NCBI GenBank assembly: GCA_020284085.1
Contig: JACEVL010000336.1
Location: forward strand, 441,501 to 505,500
Direction of reading: 5' to 3'
From: Aporrectodea caliginosa
Lineage: Eukaryota > Annelida > Clitellata > Crassiclitellata > Lumbricidae
DNA: 64,000 bases
Part shown: in pieces, positions 32,013-41,603 of the stretch
Position numbering within the stretch: position 1 is the first letter of the stretch
Layout of the letters: each line of letters opens with the position of its first letter
Made by a program: the position numbers and the translations under genes
Notes under the pieces: model-generated
Seen by the model: the letters and a program-made list of their open reading frames with translations, nothing else
What the model was told of the DNA's origin: nothing
Database searches by the model: none

Positions 32013-32200
32013 GGATAGGATCCACAGTTTAACGGCAGCTTATGACAACATAGGCCGTTGCCGCCGACAAAGATTATTTTTGGCATATTACAGCTCAAAT
32101 CTAATATATGGATGGATGGATCCACAGTTTAACGGCAGCTTATGACAACATTGGCCGTTGCCGCCGACAAAGATTAGTTTTTGGCATATTACAGCTCTAT
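32013..32200 (+). repeat. Tandem pair of module D
   Basis: Two head-to-tail D copies (32018-32096 and 32118-32196) differ by only a few bases (TAGGCCG/TTGGCCG; ATTATTTTTGG/ATTAGTTTTTGG). A GGATGGATGGATCC spacer sits between them and an (AT)n run follows. Confidence 0.85.
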
Positions 32201-32827
32201 ATATATATATATATATATTCGAAATCTCAGAATTTATATCATCGGTTGAGAGCGTTTAAAAGGTGTCTAACGCAAACAAAGAATCATCAATTGTTCAGAT
32301 ACATCTAACGGCTTTCAAAGCCGTTGACGTCTCCTTACCTAACAATATTTACACGGCGTCCTTATAAGTTTAGCAACGAGATCGACCTCTTTCACAGGCG
32401 CTCAGTCAAAACAAAATCGATAGGCGGGTAATATGGTCAGAATCAGTTCACGGTCACGATTGAAAGGTCAGGCAGGAAGACAATCAGACGGCTACAGTCA
32501 GTGGATGGGATCTAGGATTAGACCGTCATGTTGGGTAGGGGAAGAGGAGAAATCAAAGTTGGGCTATAGAAGTCTGTCTCCCTGCCTACGTGTCTGTCTA
32601 TTTGTCTGCTTCCGTCCCTGTCTGTCTTCCCTTCTGCCTGCCTGCCTGTCTCTCTGCCTCTCTGCTTGTCTGACTGTCTTGTTTTTCTGCTTCCATTCCT
32701 GTCTATCCGTCTGTCTATCCGTCTGTCTATCTGTATGTCCATCTGTGTTATTTACGCACATGCAAATATGTTGCATATTTCTTTTCCCTTGAACGATCGG
32801 TTTTAAATATGCGCTAAATAAATCGAC
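32201..32827 (+). repeat. Modules B and E, CTGTC-rich tract
   Basis: B (32220-32315), E (32340-32425), then a 200 bp pyrimidine-rich CTGTCTGCC tract (32560-32745). The layout is the plus-strand counterpart of 1905-2230 and leads to the USH1G-like first exon at 33640. Frames in the tract are by-products. Confidence 0.7.
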
Positions 32828-32838
32828 ATAGTTCTATT

Positions 32839-33577
32839 CACCTTGTCACCTTGTGCTGTCAGTTCTTTGAACTTTAGCGACCTTCATGATCAAGCCTCTC
32901 CATTTCCTTCTGTCCGCCGTCGCATCTCTCAGTTCTGCCAAATTCATTCCAGTTGTTTCATGTATCTCGTCCATCCACTTTTTCCTTGGTCGTCCTTGTT
33001 TTCTCCTTCCCTCTCCATATGCTAACATCATTTCCTTTTCCAATCCATCTGATCGCATGACATGACCAAAGAACCTCAACTTTCCTCTTAGCACTGTTTG
33101 TTGTAGTGTCTCTTCCTTCTCAATTCCGATACTCATGCGCACCCAATCGTTGGTCCTTTTCTCTTTCCATGATATTCTCTGCATCTTCCTCCATATCCAC
33201 ATTTCGCATGCGTTAATCTTTTTCCTCATTTTCTTGGTCATTGTCCATGTCTCGCTGCCGTATGTTACTGTTGGTATGATCAGAGCCTTCACCAATCTTT
33301 TTTCGTGTCTATACTCACATGTTTGTCCTTACATATTTTTCCCAGACCATTCATTGCAGTTTTTCCTATCGCCACTCTACGATTTATTTCCATATCACAC
33401 TTTCCCTCTTTGTCTATTACTGATCCCAAAAACGTGAAGCTAGATACCGTTTCTATTTCCTCTCCGTCTACTTCAAAACTGTCCTCCTCCTCTGTTGTCA
33501 TGATCTTTGTCTTCTTTATATTGAAGTAGAGTCCTGCTTTCTCACTTTCACTCTTGAGCCTTCTTATCAGTTCTATA
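32839..33577 (-). pseudogene. RTE-like LINE fragment with 11 bp TSD
   Basis: Minus-strand frames: KKTKIMTTEEE, VSSFTFLGSVIDKEGKCDME, MVKALIIPTVTYGSETWTM, KLRFFGHVMRSDGLEKEMML and RRKQGRPRKKWMDEI. This is the C-terminal end of endonuclease/reverse transcriptase LINEs often annotated as RTE or craniofacial-development-protein-2-like. One frameshift lies near 33295. The direct repeat ATAGTTCTATT flanks it exactly (32828-32838 and 33578-33588). The sequence on both sides is continuous in the paralogous block near 1.8 kb. Confidence 0.9.
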
Positions 33578-33588
33578 ATAGTTCTATT

Positions 33589-33742
33589 ATTACAGCGTAA
33601 ACCAGTTTTTACTTTACAGTCTCCTTTCGTAGGGCTGTAATGTCATCGGCGTTGAGATTCCACAAACGGAGGGCAGTTGGAAGAACTACACGTATGACCG
33701 ATCGGGTCACGTCAAGGCGTTGAAGATACTAGCCGAGAAGGG
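33589..33742 (+). pseudogene. USH1G/ANKS4B-like first exon, copy 5
   Basis: ATG at 33640 opens MSSALRFHKRRAVGR, aligned with the 1.7 kb copy. An internal deletion joins the ATGACCGATCGG word to GTCACGTCAAGGCGTTGAAG (ankyrin 1, GHVEALKIL in another frame). A good GTAAGT donor follows at 33743, the only copy that keeps one. Upstream TTTTACTTTACAG is shared with copy 1 and may be an acceptor. No second exon follows in the expected place. Confidence 0.65.
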
Positions 33743-34399
33743 GTAAGTTAAGTTACTGAGGTTTGGTCAAAGTTAGTGGTTGAAAGAAAAATATCGTGAT
33801 ATTATTATTAATCAAAGGTTTAACGTCGCCTTATCGTTAGAAATATCGTGATTAACGTATTGGCTCAATTTATAGGTTGGGAAGAATGCGTGTTAAAGGT
33901 GTTTAAGACGAGCATCGTATTATCCATTATTTATTGACAGATTATTAGGATTGGCGCGCGACGAATAATCATAATGTATTTCTGCATTTATTTGACGCCA
34001 CTTTCTAATGACGAAGCATCAATCGATGGCGCTGAACAACTTTGAGTGAAGGATTTGCTCAAATTCCCTAGCCCTATACACAGTAACGATCTAAGAGGAG
34101 GAGGCTTGAACACGTACTCTTCGCATTACAAGGCAACGACTCATCCAATCTTCCACCGTGTCCCACTAATCCATGGTCAAATCAGCAAATTCATACGACA
34201 GAACCTGATCAACCGCTGTCTCCACCTGGCGGTGGGTGATGGAAAGGGTCTCTTGACGTCTGTAATGTGACGAGGAGTGGACGTTGAACCGGACAGAGGT
34301 TTGACAAGGGTCGCCAGGGTGTTTGTATGACCCGTATAATAGGTGATGATGAAACAGCGGTAGCAATGTACAGTACATGTAAGACGTTTTCCAATTACT
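33743..34399. repeat. Intron-like start, module B, SINE S1
   Basis: An AAAGTTAGTGGTTGA word is shared with the intron of copy 1 (33765-33785). B plus (33850-33945). An S1 SINE in minus runs 33960-34170. The rest, to 34399, contains frames with no recognisable similarity. Confidence 0.6.
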
Positions 34400-34700
34400 A
34401 TAACCATGATCCAGAATTTAAATACATCCAATTGCTTATCAACCATTGGCTGCCTCTTTGTCTTATGGATGGATCTTCTGGAAGACAGTTGACCTGATTG
34501 CGACTTGGTTTTATGAACAGGCGCTACAGAAATTATATTACGAAATGTTACATAGTTCACAAAGAAACCTGGATCTGTCTTGTTACGAAGCAGACTTTTT
34601 TACAATTAGGAAGCATTTCAGTTCTTACTCACATTATTCGTATTCGTTACATCATTTTATGGCCGCTAAGGACCGCTAACGTCGATCTTACCCTATGAAT
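34400..34700 (+). repeat. Module G and C
   Basis: G on plus: CAATTGCTTATCAACCATTG, GGCTGCCTCTTTGTCTTATG and TGACCTGATTGCGACTTGG, then C (GGCCGCTAAGGACCGCTAAC). Reverse-complement counterpart of 9425-9560. Confidence 0.55.
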
Positions 34701-34729
34701 TTTGTACAGATGGATGAAATGCAACATTA

Positions 34730-35000
34730 AATGCACTGGCTGAATTTATAGAATGGAAAATATGCGTGTTAAAGGTGTTTAAGGTGCGCAAATGTATTTA
34801 TTTAATGACATCTAAGGATAATCCTAATATATTTGTGCAATTATTAAACACCACTGTATAATGACCAAACATCAGTCTTTGGCGATGAGTAATTGAAAGG
34901 GAAGTATTTGCTCAGAGCTAATACACATAAACTCTCTCAGAGGAGGAGGCTTGTGCTCTCTGCGTTACAAGTGTAGCACTCAACCGTGTTATACAAATCC
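34730..35000. repeat. Module B and SINE S1
   Basis: B plus (34730-34815) followed by a degraded S1 in minus (34830-34990). The B-then-S1 pairing also occurs at 7.9-8.2, 26.5, 33.9, 49.5 and 52.6-52.9 kb, so the SINE was in place before those copies duplicated. Confidence 0.6.
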
Positions 35001-35409
35001 TAAGTAAAATTCAATCGATTCGTTTAACGGAAACTGAACGAGCAGTGTCTCATCCTAGTAGCGAGTGGTGGATGTGATATCTTGACGTCCCATTGGACAA
35101 AAGGGAAGATGATTAGATTAGAGATTTCATATAACTATTTTTACGTAGATCAGATCAGATAATACCGGACGATTTGATTGGACAAGATTATAAAGAGAAT
35201 AGATGATTAGATTTCATGATTACATTGATAAGAGATTAGATCATACATAATGAGGTCAAATTAGATCATATGATTAGTACAGATGAGCAGGTGACATTCG
35301 TTTATGTGATATTTGCTATCACTCAGCGTCGTTAAACAGAAACTACTGCTACACACTTAGATTAGATTCGATGATGAGAAAAGTTTCGATTATATTATTA
35401 TATCGAAAT
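35001..35409. other. GATTAGAT-rich low-complexity DNA
   Basis: Irregular runs of GATTAGAT and GATCAGAT words, with a short A-type piece (GCGTCGTTAAACAGAAACTA, minus) at 35320-35345. No gene. Confidence 0.5.
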
Positions 35410-35530
35410 GGTGATTAGATAAGATTCGCGTAGCTCTACTCCTAGACGCTGGTCCCATTCCGTATTTCTCCATCCTCCGCAGTCCGTCCGCTGTCTCTTC
35501 CCAACTGTACGTCGTCATGAATTCCCAGTC
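35410..35530 (-). repeat. Inverted partner of 11690-11810
   Basis: The reverse complement of this stretch matches 11690-11810 for about 100 bp with scattered differences. It lies just before the (ATT)n tract. Confidence 0.5.
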
Positions 35531-35662
35531 GCTGAACCCTCAGGGTCGACCGCGTAATTGCTATTATTATTATTATTTTTTGCCCCGAAGTAAACATGAT
35601 CCCTCAGGGACTTCAATATTATTCATTGTCGATGAGGTTGTCTGGAGACGATCCTACTCGTC

Positions 35663-35894
<232 letters not shown>

Positions 35895-35896
<2 letters not shown>

Positions 35897-36060
35897 CATT
35901 TATTAAGCGCCATTATACAATAACCAAACGTGAACCAAAGGCGGTGTGTAATAGTGAGGGAAGTACTTGTTCCCTTCACAGTAACCATCTCAGGAAAGGA
36001 GGTTCGAACCCTTACTTTCCGCGTTACGAGACGAGCGCTCTCACCAATCGGCTACCTGCG
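35895..36060 (-). mobile_element. SINE type S1
   Basis: On plus the 3' end is GCATTTATTAAGCGCCATTA and the head CGAGCGCTCTCACCAATCGG. Orientation minus; the tail is the (ATT)n tract. Confidence 0.85.
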
Positions 36061-37130
36061 ATGAAGATCATGACGATGACGACAATGATGATGGCGATAA
36101 CGACGATGATGGTGATGATGATAAAACGGTAGCGATGTAACTTGAATAAAAGTCTATCTCAAAAGTCTCGTTCGATTGTTGAGCCTGACAAATTTCCAAA
36201 AGTGATCACCGCTTAATTTTCACCATTGTGTGGTCGTCAAAGGCCGTTAACGTCCAATTTACCATACGTACGTTGCTGCGGAGCGTACTCTGGCGATTAA
36301 ACGCGTTTCCATTATTTATAGATTCTGAAGAATGCATGTTAAAGGTGTCTATGTTGAACACTGTATTATGCATTGTTAAAGCGCCACATTTAACTTAAAT
36401 TCTAATTAGATATTAGATAAGATATTTATATTTCCATAGGTGACTGTAGTTCCTGTTTAATGACGCTGCGTCATAAGAGAGGTTATTAATCAGCGTCACC
36501 CTCCTTTACAGAGGCTTTCGACTGGCACCACCCAAGTGTACGACAGTTACTGAGATTTTCTGTCATGCACACGTAGTTTAACGACGCAGTGCCACAGCGT
36601 AAATGATCTGCGTCACCCTCTTTCGTTATCAAAGATTCACACTGACACTACTTCGATGAATGCCAGTTTAACTTTGCTCATCACAAGTTTGTGGCCAACA
36701 AAGGCCGTTAACGTTGACCTTCCCACTGCATGGCAGACGCTCGCTGACAGTTTTGCTTGCTTGTTGCTGATTAACGACACTGTGTCATAACAAAGATGAT
36801 TAGTGTCGTCCTCCTCCTTTCTCCAGGCTTGGGCCTGGCACTACCACAGGTATCGTAGTGGCGGAGTTGACAGTTTTTTTTTATTCCATAGTTTAACGTC
36901 ATCATAATTATGACATCAAAGGCCGTTGACGACAATTCAAAATTATGTACAATACAGTTGAAACAAAATTGATAGAGGTAAAGGCATCGAAACAGTACTT
37001 TACAATGTCACTAATATTCATTGTTTAGCAGCATAATATTATAGTTCAGATACTAATGTCGATGTTACTTGCATAAGAAAACATACTGTAAGATGGGTTT
37101 TCAGGCAAATTATACACTGTTTTGCAGCAA
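36061..37130 (+). repeat. Modules C, B, A-type pair, C, A, D'
   Basis: No gene. A GACGATGATG-type simple run (36065-36125), C (36230-36260), B (36295-36395), two diverged A pieces (36440-36560 and 36570-36650), C (36690-36720), A (36770-36865) and D' (36890-36950). The A-C-B-A-A order is one of the best views of the underlying unit. Confidence 0.65.
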
Positions 37131-37135
37131 TTATC

Positions 37136-37190
37136 ACGTCAAGAAGCAGTGAGAGTCGGCCATCCGTGACGCCGAGAGACGAGCCAAAAA
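37136..37190 (+). pseudogene. USH1G/ANKS4B-like micro-fragment, copy 6
   Basis: GTCAAGAAGCAGTGAGAGTC and GCCATCCGTGACGCCGAGAG read VKKQ-stop-ESAIRDAERRA, the same segment as in copies 2-4. About 55 bp remain, with an internal stop. Confidence 0.65.
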
Positions 37191-37369
37191 AGGAAGTTTA
37201 TCTATTTATCATTATTTTGTGCCCGCCGTGGACAGTTAACCGCAACCTTACACCATTCCTCATTTTTAAGTCTAGATATTTAACGTATCTGCTGAATTTA
37301 TTGCATAGGCAGATTTGTGTTAAAGGTGTTTAAGGCGAGTAGGCCTACTGTATTATTATTATTCACTAT
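37191..37369 (+). repeat. Modules C and B
   Basis: C (GTGCCCGCCGTGGACAGTTA) then B (37285-37350, TTAAAGGTGTTTAAG). Confidence 0.6.
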
Positions 37370-37954
37370 CATTATGCACTATGCATTAAATGTAAGGTAA
37401 TGTAATCTACTGTAAATCCTCCTAGATATTAAAAATATCTGCTCCACTTCTGTCTCCAGCCTATACAGCTATAGTTAGTACACTCAATCTATATCTCGGA
37501 ATTAATATAGCGCCTCTTCATGATCTCCACCTATATGCGCCCCCGATCCAATCGAAGAGAAAAAGAACAATGTTGTGCAACTGTCAGAACGAAATAGGAG
37601 GGAGTCCTGGCTGGGGAGGAGACTCGTCTCCAGGGAAACCCCGTTCTATATCGTCCGGTCGATCACGGTGACTATGCCGAACATCATTGGGAAGATCTTG
37701 GGAGCAAATTCATCAAGGGAGCTAAAATCCATATGCGTTATTCTCTGTTCAGTAAAGTATTTGTGTCAATTGGGTCTCATGGCTTATAAAACATTGAACT
37801 TCGAAAATGCAATGCTCTCTTTAGACACCTTTAATACGCCTTCAATAGATATTATAATTTCGTTATTTGCGCTCTATCGGTAGATCGCCTACACACAATC
37901 CAGAAAGTGATGTCGACGTCGATGGCCTTGGAATATGCAAGGTTTAGCAATTTT
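37370..37954. repeat. Direct segmental duplication, copy 1 left part
   Basis: Collinear with 53310-53955. It contains an ATATAGCGCCTC SINE/LINE-like end in minus (37505-37560), a LINE-derived stretch on plus (37720-37805; the partner at 53690 reads LHWHPVQQ and KLCFIVYKTLN) and B minus (37805-37870). No functional gene. Confidence 0.75.
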
Positions 37955-38590
37955 CAATTCAACAATTCAACACTTTTTATTGACACCAAGTACAAACACA
38001 AAAAACAAATCTAGCAGTACATAATCACTTCAGTCCAATTATCAATATTATAATATGCAGCAATGTTGTCTACCATAAAACAATCGGTTTCCTAGTGTCA
38101 AAGGGTTATCCCTAAAGGAGCACTAATGCTCCGCTGCCAGGGAGCCCCATTTTCCTTAATTTTCTAAGTATAGGTAGAACAGATGATCAGTAGCAGCCAT
38201 AGTGTCTTCAGTGGTTTTCTACATCCATTATAGTTTATTCATTCCAGTTCAATAAGATACTGTTTAAGTTTCATTTTAAATATTGCTAAAGTTGTCACAT
38301 TAGTCAAAGGAATCGGCAGCGAATTCCATACACAGGGTCCATGATAAGAAATTGAAAACTGTCGGGTTTTAGTCCGTGCATAAACTTTATGGTACTTATT
38401 ATAGGATCTGGTGTAGTAGCAATGTACATCTGAGTTCAATTGGAAGTTATTAGCAAACCTTTCTGGCAATAGCCTATGTTTAAGTCTATACATAAACATC
38501 CCAGTCTGCATGTTATTTATGTTTAGCAACGACATTATTCTGAGTTTCTTAAAGTATGTGTGAGTGCTTTGATTGTATTTGAGACCACAA
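37955..38590 (-). pseudogene. LINE C-terminal fragment
   Basis: The frame 38535-38239 on minus reads MSLLNINNMQTGMFMYRLKH, ARTKTRQFSISYHGPCVWNS and LPIPLTNVTTLAIFKMKLKQ, the GP.VWNSLP ending of a CR1-like LINE ORF2. The 3' end has ATAAAAAGTGTTGAATTG with a TTGAA tail at 37960-37980. It is absent from the paralogous copy near 53.95 kb, so it inserted after the duplication. Confidence 0.85.
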
Positions 38591-38595
38591 ATAAT

Positions 38596-38825
38596 GGATT
38601 ATTGTATTGTATTGTATTTGAACACTTGTTATAGCGCCTCTACCAGATTTCCTATTCAGAGGCGCTCCCGACTACTGCTGTAGTCGGAGTTTCACGCCGA
38701 AGCGCATGAGCAATTGCGAGTGAAGGACTTGCCCAGGGTCCCTACGCGGCGGCTTTGAGGTGGATTCGAACTCACAACCCTCCAGCTGCAAGGCACCGAA
38801 CATACCCCTATACCACCGCGCCCCA
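38596..38825 (-). mobile_element. SINE type S2
   Basis: On minus: GGTGGTATAGGGGTATG head, GAGTTCGAATCCACC box, and an (AATAC)n tail at 38598-38617. Part of the cluster absent from the paralog. Confidence 0.9.
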
Positions 38826-38847
38826 GTATATTGTGTTGTGTTGTGTG

Positions 38848-38935
38848 TTGTATTGTACTCCACGTTTATAATGCGACCGAGCCACCCGCAGTAAAGATCC
38901 GAGAAATTAATCTCTGATAAACCGACCCGACCGAG
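38848..38935 (-). mobile_element. SINE type S5, 3' part
   Basis: The reverse complement of the body and end of the 28.7 kb S5 (CTCGGATCTTTACTGCGGGT, TATAAACGTGGAGTACAATA) with an ACAACACA tail. The tRNA-like head is missing. Confidence 0.8.
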
Positions 38936-38939
38936 AAGC

Positions 38940-39614
38940 GATTATGTTAGTTACTACAATGCTGTCAGCAACCCTTTTGGGTGCCATCGAAATGTTATGG
39001 GTGTGCTGGTGTGGTCGCTCATGTCATTTCATTGTCAAGACTTTTTTCAAATTAGGTCAGGATCCAGAGTTTAACGACATGTTATGGCAATTATAAAGGT
39101 CGTTGATGTCGGCAGAAATTATTTTGATCAGTTGTCACAGTTCGGGTGGTTTAGCACAGCTCATTATAAAATTGCTTATCCACCATTGGCTGCCTATCTA
39201 CCTCATCAAGCTCATCTTTTGGATATTGACCTGATTGCGACTTGATTATAATAATAGCAGAGGTGATAATAATATAATCGGTAGCTTAAATATCCTTGCT
39301 GAGTTTAATTGCACACGAAGAGCAAGGTGAACTTTGACGGCACACATCGGCCAAAGATGTAAATAAACAGCGGGTAAACTGCCTAACATCTGGTGGTGCC
39401 AGTCCGAAGCCTGGATAATTAAGGAGGGGGAAAAAACTTTATCACCATTCTTCATCGGCTATAAACTCCGTCACTTTCCTACTCTGACAGTGCCAGTCCT
39501 AAGGATGGATAACGGAGGAGGGCGACGCTAATGATCTTTTTTATCACTCAGTGTCGTTAAACTGAACCTAGCGATTGGATTGGATCCACAGTTTAAAGGC
39601 AGCTTATGACAACA
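38940..39614. repeat. Direct segmental duplication, copy 1 right part
   Basis: Collinear with 53962-54905: a GTGCCATCGAAATGTTATGG block, D' (39062-39150), G (39175-39250), a GGTGGTGCCAGTCCGAAGCC piece, A minus (39480-39570), then D (39589-39614) cut by a Tc1-like element. Confidence 0.75.
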
Positions 39615-39616
39615 TA

Positions 39617-40620
39617 CAGTCATGGCCAAAAGTTTGCGACCACTAAATTTTGGGCATTTTCCCAATGTTCAGAAGGTTTTTGGCTATTCCTGAGCTATTT
39701 TTCTATGTTATTCCGCCTGTTTTACTATTAACATTGTGACAAAAGGTTGCTACTATGTTAGATATTGGGAAAAATAGTTGAAAATATTTCGAAAATAGTT
39801 TAAAAGTTCATATATTGATAATTTTATCCCTGTTTACTGTCGTTTTCGGCAAAAGGTTGGCATCCCAGTATCTTAACAGTTTTACAATTTTTTTTGCAAG
39901 TGTGATCAGATCCAGATTACTTGGGTTTCCCAGCAACAGAACAATGCAAAGAAGATTATTATATGTTGGTCTGCAGTTGTAGGCTATCGTCTTGCACGAA
40001 GGCTAAATCTGTCACCGAAGAATGTAAGGGGCCGGCTGATCTTTAGTCAGTCATAAGTAAAATCAGTGGACTTCTGACCAGTGGGAGAGAGTTAAGTTTT
40101 CGGATGAGAGCACTTTCACACAATTGTACAGTTTCTGCAGGCATGTGAAGAGACCACATAACCAAAGGCATAATCCCAAGTACGTCATACCGACAGTGAA
40201 ACAAACACCGAATGTCATGGTGTGGGGAGTAGTGTCTGGTGCTGGACTGGCTGGTCTGTGGGTGATGCCAAAGAACACCACAATAAGATGTATCGGAACA
40301 TCCTGAGAGAAAAACTGCCAAACTTCGTCAACTTCCATGACATCAGCCACTTCCAACAGGACGGTGCACCATGTCCATGTCATGGTACAAAAGCTGTCAA
40401 ATCCTGGCTGAAGCAGAAGATCATTCCGCTGCTGCAGCCGTGGCCTGTGGTAGCAGTCCAGACTTGAACATCACTGAGAGTGTGTGGACGGTGTTAAAAC
40501 ACGAGGTTTCTGACCACAATCCAGCTTCTGAGGCAGACTCGATCAACTGGATGAAGGCCGTATGGGTGCGCGAGATAACACCTGTGTCTGATGAACGATG
40601 CCGTCCATAGTCAAGTGATA
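39617..40620 (+). pseudogene. Tc1-like transposon with broken transposase
   Basis: It starts CAGTCATGGCCAAAAGTTTG after a TA, a typical Tc1 terminus, inserted inside module D. Frame-shifted transposase pieces follow: KFSDESTF (40090, first Asp), RRPHNQR-like VKRPHNQRHN, VMVWGVVSGAGLAGLW, FQQDGAPC (40352, second Asp) and SSPDLNITESVWTVLKHEV (40455, Glu). The helix-turn-helix N-terminus and the right terminus were not found. Dead. Confidence 0.85.
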
Positions 40621-41031
40621 GAGAACGGATAATTGAAAATAACGACGGAAAAGGAGTTCAACGAAGGAAGTTGAAACAGCGAAACGTTGGTATAGTGGCT
40701 GCAGTTGACTTCGATTATAAGAATACTGAATACAAAGTCTTACTGATTTAATTCGATCATGGAGTTGAATCGTAACTGTACCGTATAATAGTAATGTCGA
40801 TTGCGATCGATTAGAATCGATGTGGATAAACAGTTCTTGATGCTAGATGTCGTGAAACCCTTGCCAATGCAACGGTATCCTTTGACACCTTTAATACGTC
40901 TTCATTCGCTCCTATAAATTGACCTGCTTAATTAAGAGCTGTAATATGCCAAAACTAATCTTTGTCGGCGGCAACGGCCTATGTTGTCATAAGCTGCCGT
41001 TAAACTGTGGATCCAATCCTATATTCGCTCA
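40621..41031. repeat. Modules B and D after unassigned DNA
   Basis: 40621-40840 is unassigned. B minus at 40850-40930 and D minus at 40935-41010. No gene. Confidence 0.6.
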
Positions 41032-41039
41032 TATTATAT

Positions 41040-41385
41040 CAGTGGTTCTTAACCTTTACAAGGGAACCGAAGCCCAAGAAAAATCCATGACCACTCACCG
41101 AACCCCTCAAGTTTGAACAATAATTTTTTAACTAATGGGAACAAAAGGAAATAAACAATGGTACCAAAATGTGATACAATATTAATACATTCAATACATG
41201 AACTACTAACAGTTAACTATTTTATTGAATAAAAGTCGAAAAATAAAAAAATAAAATAGCAAATGATTTTTCACTCACACTCACTGACCCTGAATATGTA
41301 TATATTTCAGAGGACCTCTGCCGAACCTCTGGCACTGGCTCACCGAACCCCAGGGGTTCCGTCGAATACTGGTTAAGAAACATTG
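41040..41385. mobile_element. Nonautonomous hAT (MITE)
   Basis: Inverted ends CAGTGGTTCTTAACC and GGTTAAGAAACATTG. Flanking octamers TATTATAT and TATTAATT match at 6 of 8 positions. CCGAACCCC words lie near both ends, inner to the termini. No transposase. Confidence 0.8.
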
Positions 41386-41601
41386 TATTAATTGATCATA
41401 ACCATCAATTATTTATTGTTCCAAACACTGACAAATTAACACTTCGCTGTCCAAAGAACAAAGATCTGTTGGTCACAAAAGGGAACCTAGAAGGGACCAG
41501 GGTCCCGCTGGTTAGGTCCACCTATATATGCAGTCTGTTGCTGGATGGTTAACAGAGGTTATCCAGTACAGTGCATTCTTATTATTAGTATTTTGTACAT
41601 G
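41386..41601 (-). mobile_element. Diverged S6-like SINE piece (tentative)
   Basis: Words resembling the S6 body (ACTGACAAATTAACACTTCG, AGGGTCCCGCTGGTTAGG) and TTAACTAATAAAAATAACA beyond the mariner element suggest an old relative split by the mariner insertion. Confidence 0.3.
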
Positions 41602-41603
41602 TA

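Noticed and set aside
32433..32792. 119-codon Cys/Leu/Ser-rich frame
   Set aside because: The frame spans a CTGTC-rich low-complexity tract shared with three other module blocks and has no conserved protein reading.
34177..34560. 127-codon frame on minus
   Set aside because: It crosses a SINE, an unassigned spacer and module G without recognisable domains.
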